Source: an uncultured Anaeroplasmataceae bacterium
GTDB lineage: Bacteria > Bacillota_I > Bacilli_A > Acholeplasmatales > Anaeroplasmataceae
DNA: 64,000 nt
Direction of reading: 5' to 3'
Assembly (NCBI GenBank): GCA_944325035.1
Contig: CALUYM010000003.1
Span: 62,001-126,000, forward strand
The notes under the pieces were generated by a model. The model saw only the letters and a list, made by a program, of their open reading frames with translations. It was not told the origin of the DNA and searched no databases. Shown here piece by piece: positions 49,976-59,823 of this stretch. Position 1 is the stretch's first letter. Each line of letters begins with the position of its first letter. Made by a program: the position numbers and the translations under genes.

Positions 49976-50956
49976 ATGAAGTGGAATATTGGCAATGTTG
50001 AAATAGAAAACCAAGTTGTTTTAGCACCGATGGCGGGAGTTACAAATGAGGCATTTCGTCATATTTGTAAGCAGATGAATGCTGGACTTGTTGTTTGTGA
50101 AATGATAAGTGATAAGGCACTATCGTTTAATAATGAAAAAACCATTAAGATGACAAAGGTATCAGAAGAAGAACATCCTATGTCAATTCAAATTTTTGGA
50201 GCTGATGTAGAGTCGTTAGTTTATGCAGCCAAGTGGATTGAACAAAACACAACAGCTGACATTATTGATATTAATATGGGATGTCCGGTTAATAAAGTTG
50301 CAAAAAGAGCTCAAGCTGGTTCAAGTTTATTAAAAGATCCAGAAAAAGTATATGAAATTACAAAAGCTGTTGTAGAAGCTGTTAAACTACCTGTTACAGT
50401 AAAAATCCGTTTAGGATGGGATTCAGATAGTATAAACGCTGTTACTAATGCTAAGATGATTGAAAAAGCTGGTGCGAAGGCGATTACAGTTCATGGTAGA
50501 ACTAGAGCTCAAATGTATAGTGGAAAAGCTGACTTAGATGAAATTAAAAAAGTTGTAGAAGCTGTTAAAATTCCTGTTATTGCAAATGGGGATATTGTTG
50601 ATTATAAGACAGCTAAACATATGTTAGATTATACCAAGGCTCAAGCTATTATGATTGGTCGTGGATGTTTAGGAAATCCCTGGATATTTAAAGAAGTTAC
50701 AGCTTATTTAGAAGATGGAACTATCATACCTCGTCCAACTAAAAAAGATATCTATGATATGATAATTAAACAATATGAATTATTGCTTGAATTAAAAGGT
50801 AGTCATTTAGCAATGCTTGAAATGAGAAGCCATATCGGTTGGTATTTAAAAGGAATCCCATTTGCATCTAGTGTTAAAAATGCTTGTAATTTAGAACATG
50901 ATTTTGAGAAAGTAAAAGCTATTTTAAAGGAGTTCTTATTAAGTGATATGGCTTAG
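49976..50956 (+). CDS. dusB: tRNA-dihydrouridine synthase
   Basis: A 326-residue flavin enzyme that reduces uridine in the tRNA D-loop. TIM-barrel landmarks: L-A-P-M-A-G-V-T-N, D-I-N-M-G-C-P-V-N-K with the catalytic Cys, T-V-H-G-R-T-R-A-Q, and G-R-G-C-L-G-N-P-W-I-F. The fit to DusB (rather than A or C) is by Gram-positive context. It begins right after maf and overlaps the next gene by 14 bases. Confidence 0.94.
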   Translation: MKWNIGNVEIENQVVLAPMAGVTNEAFRHICKQMNAGLVVCEMISDKALSFNNEKTIKMTKVSEEEHPMSIQIFGADVESLVYAAKWIEQNTTADIIDINMGCPVNKVAKRAQAGSSLLKDPEKVYEITKAVVEAVKLPVTVKIRLGWDSDSINAVTNAKMIEKAGAKAITVHGRTRAQMYSGKADLDEIKKVVEAVKIPVIANGDIVDYKTAKHMLDYTKAQAIMIGRGCLGNPWIFKEVTAYLEDGTIIPRPTKKDIYDMIIKQYELLLELKGSHLAMLEMRSHIGWYLKGIPFASSVKNACNLEHDFEKVKAILKEFLLSDMA

Positions 50957-51713
50957 TCTAGGAACGTTTTTAGGAGTAATAATTATCATTTTTTTATTCT
51001 TAAATATCAATTGGATTCAAGTGGAAGTTTTCACAGATAGAGTTAATTTGAATAATGAAGAAAGAATTGTATTATTATCAGACTTGCATTCAAAAGAGTT
51101 TGGTAAGAATAATTTTCGTTTAATAAAAAAAATTTCAAAACAAAAACCAACTCGGATTTTAATGGTTGGTGATATGATTGATAGTGAAAAAGATAATATG
51201 AAAATATCTTTAAATTTGGTCGAAAAACTTTTAACGTTTGCTCCAGTGTATTTTTCTCCTGGAAATCATGAAAGAAGAATGCCTAGAGATTTTTATAATA
51301 GATATTTGGATGATTTGACTAATATTGGTGCTAAGGTATTAAAAGATAAAGTAATAAAACATAATGGATTAAAGATTGTCGGTGTTGAGTCTAAGATTAA
51401 TAAATATGAACAGCGCCGCATATTAGAAAGTTTGGCTGGTTTTGAATTTAGTATCATTTTAAATCATGAACCGGAATTATTTAAAAATGTTTCATTTAAT
51501 GGCATAATGTTTTCAGGACATGCTCACGGAGGGCAAGTTAGAATTTTTGGTAAAGGCTTATATGCCTTTGGTCAGGGGTATTTTCCTAAATATACCAGCG
51601 GAAAATATATTGATAAAAACAAGACTATGTATGTTTCACGTGGTTTAGGTGGAAAGGAATGTCCCATTCGAATTTTTAATCGTCCCCATATAGTGGTGGT
51701 TAAACTTAAGTAA
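50943..51713 (+). CDS. Membrane-anchored metallophosphoesterase (YkuE/YaeI-like)
   Basis: A 256-residue calcineurin-type phosphoesterase behind one N-terminal membrane helix. Metal motifs: L-L-S-D-L-H, V-G-D-M-I-D, G-N-H-E, and F-S-G-H-A-H-G-G-Q. Such proteins act at the membrane on lipid or nucleotide phosphates; the substrate is unknown. GTG start at 50943, with AAAGGAG 10 bases upstream inside dusB. Confidence 0.88.
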   Translation: MIWLSLGTFLGVIIIIFLFLNINWIQVEVFTDRVNLNNEERIVLLSDLHSKEFGKNNFRLIKKISKQKPTRILMVGDMIDSEKDNMKISLNLVEKLLTFAPVYFSPGNHERRMPRDFYNRYLDDLTNIGAKVLKDKVIKHNGLKIVGVESKINKYEQRRILESLAGFEFSIILNHEPELFKNVSFNGIMFSGHAHGGQVRIFGKGLYAFGQGYFPKYTSGKYIDKNKTMYVSRGLGGKECPIRIFNRPHIVVVKLK

Positions 51714-51728
51714 AGGAATGATTAATTT

Positions 51729-52628
51729 ATGTATCAATTACATCATTTAAAAGGTAATACATATTATATCGACGGACCAACCAATTGTGGTGTTTATAAA
51801 ATAAATGAAACTGATTGTGTTTTAATCGATTGTGCTACAGCGAAAGAAGCTCCACAAATTGATGGTGTCTTAATGCAAAACGGATTAATTCCTAAGTATA
51901 TTGTTCTGTCCCACTCTCATGCTGATCATAGTGGAGCTAGTCAATATTTTATGAAAAAGTATTCATCAATATTAATTGCCTCTAAAATTGAACGCGCTTT
52001 TTTACGTGATTCAAAATTAGATATTGGATTTTTATATGGTGGTTATCCTTTAGATGAATATGATGGTGCTTTAATGCATATTGATGACAACAGAGAAATT
52101 TATTCCCTGGATTACATTCCAAAAGGGCTTCAAAGTTTTAAATTACCAGGACATCATTATGGAATGATTGGGATTAAAACAAGTGATGATGTTTATTTTG
52201 TGGCGGATACCCTTGGTTCGAAGGATTTAATTGATAAACAACATATCCTTCTTATCTTTGATGTCAAAGGATATTTAAGTTCTCTTGATTATGTTGAAAA
52301 CTTAGATGGAAAAATTGTCGTACCATCGCATAGTGATGTAACGGTAAATATTAAAGAAGTTGTAGCATTTAATCGAACTAAGATCAAAGAAATTATGGAT
52401 GTTTTATTAGATTTTTTGTCTGAGGAGCATAATTGTATTGAATGTACACAACATATCTTTGAGCATTATAATTTGCATATATCTTATAATAAGTATATGT
52501 TGATATTATCAACAGTTAGAAGTTATCTATCTTATTTATCAAATGAAAAGAAAATTATAAATTATTTCAAAGATAATCGTTTAGTTTTTAAAAACTCTAA
52601 TCAAGCTATTAATAAACTATCAACTTAA
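51729..52628 (+). CDS. MBL-fold metallohydrolase
   Basis: A 299-residue metallo-beta-lactamase-fold protein. The main metal motif is L-S-H-S-H-A-D-H-S-G, with later His in P-G-H-H-Y and Asp in V-A-D-T. A C-terminal helical part of about 90 residues has C-I-E-C-T. The exact substrate (thiolester, sulfur or nucleic acid) is not clear. A weak AAAGGA site precedes the ATG. Confidence 0.85.
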   Translation: MYQLHHLKGNTYYIDGPTNCGVYKINETDCVLIDCATAKEAPQIDGVLMQNGLIPKYIVLSHSHADHSGASQYFMKKYSSILIASKIERAFLRDSKLDIGFLYGGYPLDEYDGALMHIDDNREIYSLDYIPKGLQSFKLPGHHYGMIGIKTSDDVYFVADTLGSKDLIDKQHILLIFDVKGYLSSLDYVENLDGKIVVPSHSDVTVNIKEVVAFNRTKIKEIMDVLLDFLSEEHNCIECTQHIFEHYNLHISYNKYMLILSTVRSYLSYLSNEKKIINYFKDNRLVFKNSNQAINKLST

Positions 52629-52688
52629 CAATTTAACTTTAATAATAAATAGTGTATAATGAATTAAGTATAAACCCTGGAGGTATCT

Positions 52689-54617
52689 ATGAGAGAAAAA
52701 TTTTATTTAACTACAGCAATTGCATACACTTCATCAACTCCTCATATTGGGAATGTGTATGAGGCAATTTTAGCTGATGCTATTTGCCGCTTTAAACGCA
52801 AACAAGGCTATGATGTTCGTTTTCAAACAGGAACAGATGAACATGGACAAAAGATTGGTGATAAAGCCAAAAAATTAGGAATGGAACCAAAACCTTATGT
52901 TGATAAAATCGCAGGTGAATTAAAAGGCATCTACGATATGATGAATGTCAGCTATGATCGTTTTATTCGTACAACTGATGAAGATCACGTTAAACAAGTT
53001 CAAGCTATTTTTACTAAATTATATGAACAAGGAGATATTTACAAAGGTGAATACGAAGGAAATTACTGCGTATCATGTGAAGCTTATGTATCAGAAAAGG
53101 ATTTAGTAAATGGTTGTTGTCCAGATTGTGGAAGCAAAGTTGAACTTACAAAAGAAGAATGTTATTTCTTAAAATTAAAAAAATATCAAGATCGTTTAAT
53201 TGAACATATTAATAAACACCCTGAGTTTATTCAACCAGAATCAAGAAGAAATGAAATGGTTAATAATTTCTTAAAAGGTGATTTACCTGATTTATGTGTA
53301 TCAAGAACTTCATTCAAATGGGGAATTCAAGTTCCATTTGATAAAAAACATGTGGTTTATGTTTGGATTGATGCTCTTGCTAACTATATTACAGGATTAG
53401 GCTATGATGCAAATGGTAACAGTAATGATTTATTTAATAAATACTGGCCTTGTGATGTTCATTTAATTGGTAAAGATGTATTAAGATTCCATACAATTTA
53501 TTGGCCAATTATGTTAATGGCTTTGAATTTACCTTTGCCAAAACAAGTTTTTGGACATCCTTGGATTTTATTTGGTCATGATAAAATGTCTAAATCAAAA
53601 GGAAATGTTATTTATACTAATGAGTTAGTTGATATCTATGGTGTTGATGCAGTTAGATATTATGTTTTACATGAAATCCCTTTTGCTCAAGACGGTTCAA
53701 TTACATATGAATTATTAACTGATAGATATAATGCAGATTTAGCTAACACACTTGGAAACTTAGTGTCAAGAACTATGGCGATGGCTAATAAATATTTTGG
53801 TGGGGAAGTAGCTTATAAGGGAAGTCACTTTGAATTTGATGAACAAGTATTTGCTGAATTAAAACAAACTAAACTTCAAGTTAATAAATATATTGATGAA
53901 TTGAAAATTGGCGATGCAATTGAAGTTATTATTAAATTGCTACGTCGAGCTAATAAGTATATTGATGAGACAGCACCATGGGTTTTAGCTCGTGATGAAG
54001 CTTCTAGGGATGCTTTAGAAAGTGTTATCTATATTTTATTAGATATTATTCGTCAAGCTGCTATCTTATTAGAATCATTTATTCCTTCGACAAGTGAAAA
54101 GATTTACGAAGGACTAAGTATTATTGATTCTAGTTTTGAAGCATTAGAATTTGGATATGTTAAAAAGTTCATTACTAAAGAAGCTTTAAAGTTATTCCAA
54201 AGAATTGATTTTGAAGAAATCAAGAAAACTTTAGAAGAAAAAGAAACTAAGAAAGCTTCTAATGAAGTAAAAGAAGAAAAACCAGTTCAAGATTTAATCA
54301 CAATTGATGAATTTGATAAGATTAAGTTAGTTGTTGGAAAAATCGTAGAAGCTAAAAAGCATCCAAAGGCTGATAAATTATTAGTCTTTAAAGTAGATAT
54401 TGGTAGTGAAGTACGCCAAATCGTATCAGGTATTGCTAAATTTTACGAACCAGAAGCTCTAGTTGGTAAAAAGGTAGTAGTTGTTTCAAATTTAGCACCA
54501 GTTAAATTACGTGGTGAAGTATCAGAAGGTATGTTATTATGTGCAGCTAATGCTGACGATTCAGCTTTAGAATTATTGAATATTGATTCGTTAAATCCGG
54601 GAGATATCGTAAGATAA
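52689..54617 (+). CDS. metG: Methionyl-tRNA synthetase
   Basis: A 642-residue class I enzyme. It has the H-I-G-N motif (usual H-I-G-H) near residue 20, the zinc knuckle with C-V-S-C-E and C-C-P-D-C, and K-M-S-K-S near 300. A C-terminal tRNA-binding (Trbp111) domain occupies about 535-642. A charged linker joins the parts. CTGGAGG precedes the ATG. Confidence 0.96.
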   Translation: MREKFYLTTAIAYTSSTPHIGNVYEAILADAICRFKRKQGYDVRFQTGTDEHGQKIGDKAKKLGMEPKPYVDKIAGELKGIYDMMNVSYDRFIRTTDEDHVKQVQAIFTKLYEQGDIYKGEYEGNYCVSCEAYVSEKDLVNGCCPDCGSKVELTKEECYFLKLKKYQDRLIEHINKHPEFIQPESRRNEMVNNFLKGDLPDLCVSRTSFKWGIQVPFDKKHVVYVWIDALANYITGLGYDANGNSNDLFNKYWPCDVHLIGKDVLRFHTIYWPIMLMALNLPLPKQVFGHPWILFGHDKMSKSKGNVIYTNELVDIYGVDAVRYYVLHEIPFAQDGSITYELLTDRYNADLANTLGNLVSRTMAMANKYFGGEVAYKGSHFEFDEQVFAELKQTKLQVNKYIDELKIGDAIEVIIKLLRRANKYIDETAPWVLARDEASRDALESVIYILLDIIRQAAILLESFIPSTSEKIYEGLSIIDSSFEALEFGYVKKFITKEALKLFQRIDFEEIKKTLEEKETKKASNEVKEEKPVQDLITIDEFDKIKLVVGKIVEAKKHPKADKLLVFKVDIGSEVRQIVSGIAKFYEPEALVGKKVVVVSNLAPVKLRGEVSEGMLLCAANADDSALELLNIDSLNPGDIVR

Positions 54618-54618
54618 C

Positions 54619-55542
54619 ATGTCAAAAATTAATAAAAAAAGATTATTGGATGACCTTCTTAGAACCTTTATTGTTGTATTAGCTAATATTTTATTATCAT
54701 TTGCAACTGTGTGGTTTCTAGAACCAGCTCGCTTATACTCTGGTGGTGCGACGGGTCTTGCCCAATTAGTCGTAAGATTAATTGAAAGTTTAGGGGGGAA
54801 ATTTAATCTTGGATTGATGACATTTATCATCAATATTCCAATTGCCATCATTGGTTGGCATTTTGTTTCAAAACGTTTTGCTATTTTTTCAATTATGGCA
54901 ATTATTGTTCAGTCATTAGCAACTGGACTAATTAAAGATTCACCTTTTGAGGCACTTGCGACTGATATTGTAACTATAAATGGTCCAGTAATGAATCATG
55001 GTGGAATTTTAACGCTTGCTATCTTTGGTGGTCTTCTTGCTGGTTTTGCCGCAGGACTTGCATTAAAATTTGGTACTTCAACAGGTGGTATTGATATTGT
55101 TGCGCAAGCTTGTGCATTGCATAAGGGAATTAGTATTGGAATTGTGACATTATCAGTTAATATATTAATTGCAATTATCGGTGGTGGTATTTTACAAGGT
55201 AGTTTTATCGTTGTATTATATACATTTGTTCGCTTAATTTTAAATAGTTTAGTCACTGATAAAATTCACACAGCTTATACATATACTAGTTTAAATATTT
55301 TTACAGCTCATGGTGAGGAAATTGCAAAACTATTAATGCAAGAATTAAATCGAGGATGTACAATTTTTGAGGGTACGGGAGCATATACACATCAAATTCA
55401 TACAGAATTATATTGTGTATTATCAACTTATGAAGTTGAACGAGCAATTCATATCATTAGAGGCTTTGATAAACAGGCGTTTGTCGTAATATCGCCAGTT
55501 CGTCGAGTTGCAGGGAACTTCATTAAGAAAACAATCGTATAA
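54619..55542 (+). CDS. YitT-family membrane protein
   Basis: A 307-residue protein with five or six membrane helices in the first 200 residues (Y-S-G-G-A-T-G-L-A-Q; G-T-S-T-G-G-I-D-I-V) and a cytosolic C-terminal DUF2179 domain with E-G-T-G-A-Y. It is the YitT/YqfU type, of unknown function, possibly a transporter. It follows metG by one base. Confidence 0.9.
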   Translation: MSKINKKRLLDDLLRTFIVVLANILLSFATVWFLEPARLYSGGATGLAQLVVRLIESLGGKFNLGLMTFIINIPIAIIGWHFVSKRFAIFSIMAIIVQSLATGLIKDSPFEALATDIVTINGPVMNHGGILTLAIFGGLLAGFAAGLALKFGTSTGGIDIVAQACALHKGISIGIVTLSVNILIAIIGGGILQGSFIVVLYTFVRLILNSLVTDKIHTAYTYTSLNIFTAHGEEIAKLLMQELNRGCTIFEGTGAYTHQIHTELYCVLSTYEVERAIHIIRGFDKQAFVVISPVRRVAGNFIKKTIV

Positions 55543-55582
55543 AAAATAATCCTCTTAAGGTTACTTAGGAGGATTATTTTTG
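55543..55582 (+). terminator. Terminator after the YitT gene
   Basis: AATAATCCTC with GAGGATTATT, then a T run. Confidence 0.9.
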
Positions 55583-55602
55583 TCTATATTTCGAATAATT
55601 AT

Positions 55603-55631
55603 TTGACAAAAAAAAAGTGAAAAGATAGAAT
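55603..55631 (+). promoter_or_regulatory. Promoter of the EAL gene pair
   Basis: TTGACA (55603-55608) and TAGAAT (55626-55631), 17-base spacer. Strong sigma-A type; no riboswitch between it and the gene. Confidence 0.8.
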
Positions 55632-55706
55632 ATAGACAAGTAAAATCATTAAAAATGATATAATATTTAAAACGTAAATTTATGAGGAAAGGGTTTGGCC
55701 TGAAAG

Positions 55707-58085
55707 ATGCGTCTGAAAGATTCAAAACTACATTTGATGTTGATAGCCGTTGTTATTACAATACTAGCTATTTTTAGTGTTTTTTATTTTACTAGTGTAA
55801 AAAATGAACTAAAGGCTGATGCAAGTAAAAATGCATTATTGAGTGCAGAAGAGAGTTTATCATATTATAATCGTAAGATTGATTATTATCGTTACAGTTT
55901 AAAAAAAGATGAACAATTAGAAGAATTAGAAGATGTGACTAGTTTTAACCAAGAATATTTAGATTTTTTTATTGAAAATGTATATATTGGAAAAGAATCG
56001 ATTTTGGAAGGCACACAAAATAATAACTATTATTTATATATAAAATCAGATAGTAAAATTGTCAGAACTAATCTTTCAAATGTGTTGCCAATTGAAGAAA
56101 CCGAAAAAATTGATTATTCTGCTTTTTTTATTGGCAGTAGTGGAGAGGTAATTACAAGTAGAACAATTACAACACCAATCTATTCGTTTTTACAAAATCA
56201 AGGAAATAATGATTTAACAGAACTTAAAGCGAGCACAAATGAAAAAAGTAATTATTCACAGATTGTTACTATTGATGGAACATTATATACTTTAAGTTTG
56301 ATTAATATGATTGATGAAGTGTATTATTTAGAGATGAACGAAGCAGTTAATTTAATTACTGTTTTAGATAAAAACAAAACACTAACCTATGTTTTTGGAA
56401 GTGTTATTACAATATCTATTGTCGCTGTTTGCATTGTTTTTTATTTAGCTTACCGTAAACAAAGTCGTTATCGTTTTAATCGAGGCGTTAATCCACCAGG
56501 CTCATTTATCATTAAGGTTGATAAAAAGTGTAATATTATTGAGTCTAATAAAGATTTTAAAACGCTAGTTGATCGTAATAACTTTGTTAATAATATCGGA
56601 AATCTAATCACAATGGATGGGAAGATTGTCCAAGAGTGTTTAGGAAGAGTAAATGATATAATTTTAATTTTAATTGAAAAAGAAAATCCACTTTATATTA
56701 ATTTTTTAATTTTTAATTATGGTAAATATTATTATTTAATTGGAAAAGATACGACTGAACAATTTAAAAAAGTTGAAAGATTAGAAAATATTACTCTAAT
56801 GAATCAAATCACTAAACTTCCTAACTATAGTCAAATGCAAACTGAATTCATTGAATTTAATCTTGGTTCATTTGATAAATTTCAAACTTATATTTTAGTT
56901 AATATGATTGAGCATGCTGAATTAGAAAAATTATTTGGACAATATGTTTTAAATGATATTATTGTAGAAACAGCATTGAGATTACGAGGCATTTGTAAAC
57001 AAGCTCGTCTATATCATGTTTCTGAGCATTGTTTTACTATCCATGTATCGAACTATGTACGTGAAGATAATGCAAATTTAATGAAAGAAATAATGAGAGT
57101 ATTGCGACAATCATATACGGTTAACTCAAATACTATTTTAGTTAAGTTTAAATACGCAACTGTTGATATACTACCGAATGAGGTAAAAACAATTACGCTT
57201 GAAGAAATTAATAAACGTCTACAAATGACAATGGAACGTGTTGAAAAGTTAGTTAATCGCGATGTACTAGCATATGATATAAATGTTAAGCAATATAATG
57301 ATTATCGTATTCAAATGCAAATGGATATTCTTGTAGCATTAAAAGAAGGTGAGTTTGAAATGTATTTTCAACCACAATATTCTTTAGAAGAAGGATATAT
57401 TAAAGGATTTGAGTCATTGTTAAGATGGAATAATCCAAAATATAAGTCTGTTTCTCCTCAAGAATACATTGAGTTATCAGAGCAATGTGGATATATCACC
57501 CAAATCGGTAATTATGCCATTCGTGAAGTTTTACGAAAAACGAAAGAACTTGAAGCATATGATGTAGTTGTAGCATTAAACGTGTCTCCAGCTCAAATCT
57601 TACAAACAGGTTTTACTAGTTTCTTGTTAGAAGAATTTGAACGAAATGAATTAAAGCCTGGAAGTATTGCGATTGAAATTACGGAAACATTCTTAATGGA
57701 AAATTTCAATATTATTTTAGATAAGCTTAATCTTTTAAAATCAAGAGGTATTTTAATCCACTTAGATGACTTTGGAACAGGTTATTCTTCAATGCAATAT
57801 ATTCAAGAATTGCCAATCGATACTATTAAAGTAGACCGTGCATTCATTAAAGATATTGCATCAAGTAAGCCATCAAAGGCGATTACGAGAACAATTATTA
57901 ATCTTGCTAAATTACTTAATTTAGAAGTTATAGCAGAAGGTGTTGAAACCCAAGATCAGTCTACAATTTTAAAGCAATTAGGAGCAACTCTTATTCAAGG
58001 TTATTTAATTAGTCGACCAGTTCCATTTCAACAAGCTTTAAAAGATTTAGAAAAACGTGGTAAAAAGAAAAAGGATGTGAAATAA
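55707..58085 (+). CDS. Membrane EAL c-di-GMP phosphodiesterase with degenerate GGDEF
   Basis: A 792-residue protein. Membrane helices at about 10-30 and 232-255 enclose an outer sensor domain of about 200 residues. A PAS-like region (270-380) follows. The GGDEF domain (395-525) has V-S-E-H-C-F in place of G-G-D-E-F, so no synthase activity is expected. The EAL domain (545-785) keeps all catalytic residues: E in F-E-S-L, N in L-N-V-S-P, E in E-I-T-E, both Asp in L-D-D-F-G, K in T-I-K-V-D, E in A-E-G-V-E and Q in I-Q-G-Y. It should hydrolyse c-di-GMP. Start ATG 55707 with GAGGAAAGGG somewhat far upstream. Confidence 0.9.
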   Translation: MRLKDSKLHLMLIAVVITILAIFSVFYFTSVKNELKADASKNALLSAEESLSYYNRKIDYYRYSLKKDEQLEELEDVTSFNQEYLDFFIENVYIGKESILEGTQNNNYYLYIKSDSKIVRTNLSNVLPIEETEKIDYSAFFIGSSGEVITSRTITTPIYSFLQNQGNNDLTELKASTNEKSNYSQIVTIDGTLYTLSLINMIDEVYYLEMNEAVNLITVLDKNKTLTYVFGSVITISIVAVCIVFYLAYRKQSRYRFNRGVNPPGSFIIKVDKKCNIIESNKDFKTLVDRNNFVNNIGNLITMDGKIVQECLGRVNDIILILIEKENPLYINFLIFNYGKYYYLIGKDTTEQFKKVERLENITLMNQITKLPNYSQMQTEFIEFNLGSFDKFQTYILVNMIEHAELEKLFGQYVLNDIIVETALRLRGICKQARLYHVSEHCFTIHVSNYVREDNANLMKEIMRVLRQSYTVNSNTILVKFKYATVDILPNEVKTITLEEINKRLQMTMERVEKLVNRDVLAYDINVKQYNDYRIQMQMDILVALKEGEFEMYFQPQYSLEEGYIKGFESLLRWNNPKYKSVSPQEYIELSEQCGYITQIGNYAIREVLRKTKELEAYDVVVALNVSPAQILQTGFTSFLLEEFERNELKPGSIAIEITETFLMENFNIILDKLNLLKSRGILIHLDDFGTGYSSMQYIQELPIDTIKVDRAFIKDIASSKPSKAITRTIINLAKLLNLEVIAEGVETQDQSTILKQLGATLIQGYLISRPVPFQQALKDLEKRGKKKKDVK

Positions 58086-58086
58086 T

Positions 58087-59526
58087 ATGTTTTTAGGTAC
58101 AGATCCATTTAATATCATAATGACAATTTTCGCTGTGATTATCCTACTAGTTTTAATCTTTGGAATGTATAAGTTAGTAATTCATGAGGAAAAAAAGTAT
58201 TCGGAAGAAAAGAATATCTTATCAGAAAAACTAGTTTCTAAAGCGGAATTTAAAGATCAAGTTCAAAATACAATTGCTCGTGTTGGTTCTTTTGGTTCAT
58301 TCACTGCTTGCCAAATTGAAATTGAAAAGTATGATGAGTTACTTGATACTTTTGGTAAAGCTAAAATTAATATTGTCTTAAAATTAATGAGTGATCGAAT
58401 TTCAGAAATTTCTAAAAATTATATTGCGACCCTTTTATCTGATGGCAAATTTTTAGTCTTATTTAAGAAAGAAGTTAACTATGATGAATTAAATGAGGAT
58501 ATGAGTTATTTAATTGAAACCCTTTCAGCATCATATCAAGTTGGATACGATGATGAAGTGACTGTGGCGATTGTGGTTGGAGTGGCTACTTATCCGACAT
58601 GTGGTTCAAATTACAAAGAGTTATTGCAAAGTTTAGAGCTTGCTACGTATGTTGCAAGAAAAAATGGAGTTAATACTTACTCATTATACAGTACGAATAT
58701 TGAAGAAGAGGAAAGTTCTAATCTTGAATCTTATAAAGAAGTTCGTCGTGCGATTGAGAATAATGAATTTTGTTTGCATTATCAGCCAATTATTAATATT
58801 CAAGAACGTAAATTGTTAGGTTTCGAATCATTTTTACGTTGGAATCATCCAACTTTAGGTGTAATCCAACCAAATAAATTCATTCATATTCTTGAACAAT
58901 CAGGAGATATTAATACCTTAAATAGATGGGGAATTGAGGCTGTATGCCAAGAATTAGTAGAGATTGATTCATTTACAGGAACTGATGAAATAATTATTTC
59001 TATTAACTTATCAACAAAGCAGTTAATGAGTGATAATATCTTAGATGAGTTTAAAAAGATAGTGACAAAGTATAAAATTTCTCCAAATCGTATTTGTTTA
59101 GAAATCGGAGAATATGCATTATATGAAAAAGTAAATTCAATGCATTATAACTTACTTCGTCTTCGTGATTTTGGTTTTAGAATTTCTGTTGATGGTCTAG
59201 GACTAGATTATAATGTATTATCAAAACTTGAAAGAGAACCGATTGACATGATTAAGTTAGATAAAGGGTTCCTTGAAGATATTACAAACAATTATATGAA
59301 TGAAAAGTTTGCTGAGATTCTTGTTGAATCATCAGCTAACTTAAATCGTTTAGTTATAGCTGAGTGTGTAGAAACAAATGAACATGTAAGATATATCTTA
59401 AATCACAATATTGTTTTTGGTCAAGGTTACTATTTTTCTAAGCCATTAGAGGCTGCGGCTGTTATGTCTTATATCAAAGAAGCAAGTTATCAAAAACAAA
59501 TTGAAGAATCTTTTAAAACAGAATAG
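58087..59526 (+). CDS. Membrane GGDEF-EAL protein, both sites degenerate
   Basis: A 479-residue protein two bases behind the previous gene. One membrane helix (10-28), a degenerate GGDEF domain (about 60-210, L-S-D-G-K-F at the signature), and an EAL domain (about 225-470). The EAL domain keeps E-S-F, N in I-N-L-S, E in L-E-I-G-E, K in I-K-L-D, E in A-E-C-V-E and Q in Q-G-Y, but the D-D-F-G motif reads V-D-G-L-G, losing the second metal-binding Asp. It is therefore probably a c-di-GMP sensor or a regulator of its neighbour rather than an active enzyme. Confidence 0.88.
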   Translation: MFLGTDPFNIIMTIFAVIILLVLIFGMYKLVIHEEKKYSEEKNILSEKLVSKAEFKDQVQNTIARVGSFGSFTACQIEIEKYDELLDTFGKAKINIVLKLMSDRISEISKNYIATLLSDGKFLVLFKKEVNYDELNEDMSYLIETLSASYQVGYDDEVTVAIVVGVATYPTCGSNYKELLQSLELATYVARKNGVNTYSLYSTNIEEEESSNLESYKEVRRAIENNEFCLHYQPIINIQERKLLGFESFLRWNHPTLGVIQPNKFIHILEQSGDINTLNRWGIEAVCQELVEIDSFTGTDEIIISINLSTKQLMSDNILDEFKKIVTKYKISPNRICLEIGEYALYEKVNSMHYNLLRLRDFGFRISVDGLGLDYNVLSKLEREPIDMIKLDKGFLEDITNNYMNEKFAEILVESSANLNRLVIAECVETNEHVRYILNHNIVFGQGYYFSKPLEAAAVMSYIKEASYQKQIEESFKTE

Positions 59527-59622
59527 AATACTTTACATTTTAAATTATTTATATATGCTAATAAAAATAATAATAAATGATAAAAATAATCAAGAAAAAC
59601 TTTGAAAACTTTACCGTTTTTG

Positions 59623-59651
59623 TTGACAAAAAAATAAAATATAAGTATAAT
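59623..59651 (+). promoter_or_regulatory. Promoter of the second c-di-GMP riboswitch operon
   Basis: TTGACA (59623-59628) and TATAAT (59646-59651), 17-base spacer. Confidence 0.88.
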
Positions 59652-59687
59652 TTTATTAGAAATAGGAATTTAAATTATATAGATGTA

Positions 59688-59753
59688 AAAGGCAAAACTA
59701 GAGTGATTTAGTGACGCAAAGCTACAGGGTCTCGGTGAGACAGCCAGTTGCCA
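59688..59753 (+). promoter_or_regulatory. c-di-GMP-I (GEMM) riboswitch, copy 2
   Basis: Nearly identical in core to the copy at 27600: GGCAAAACTAGAG, GTGACGCAAAGCTACAGGGT, a GGTGAGAC-type P3 loop and AGCCAGTTGCC. GGCAA (59691-59695) pairs with TTGCC (59748-59752) to close P1. TTGCC is also the left arm of the terminator, so c-di-GMP should favour read-through. Confidence 0.94.
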
Positions 59754-59782
59754 GTATAGAATTTTTATTGGCAACTTTTTTG
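59747..59782 (+). terminator. Riboswitch-controlled terminator, copy 2
   Basis: GTTGCCA (59747-59753) with TGGCAAC (59769-59775), then a T run. The left arm overlaps helix P1. Confidence 0.92.
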
Positions 59783-59823
59783 TTCGACCAGACTTCAACC
59801 ATGTAAAGAAAAGAGGTGAAAGT

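Noticed and set aside
59801..59806. Start-stop ATGTAA before the first gene of riboswitch operon 2
   Set aside because: No ribosome site at the right distance; likely chance.
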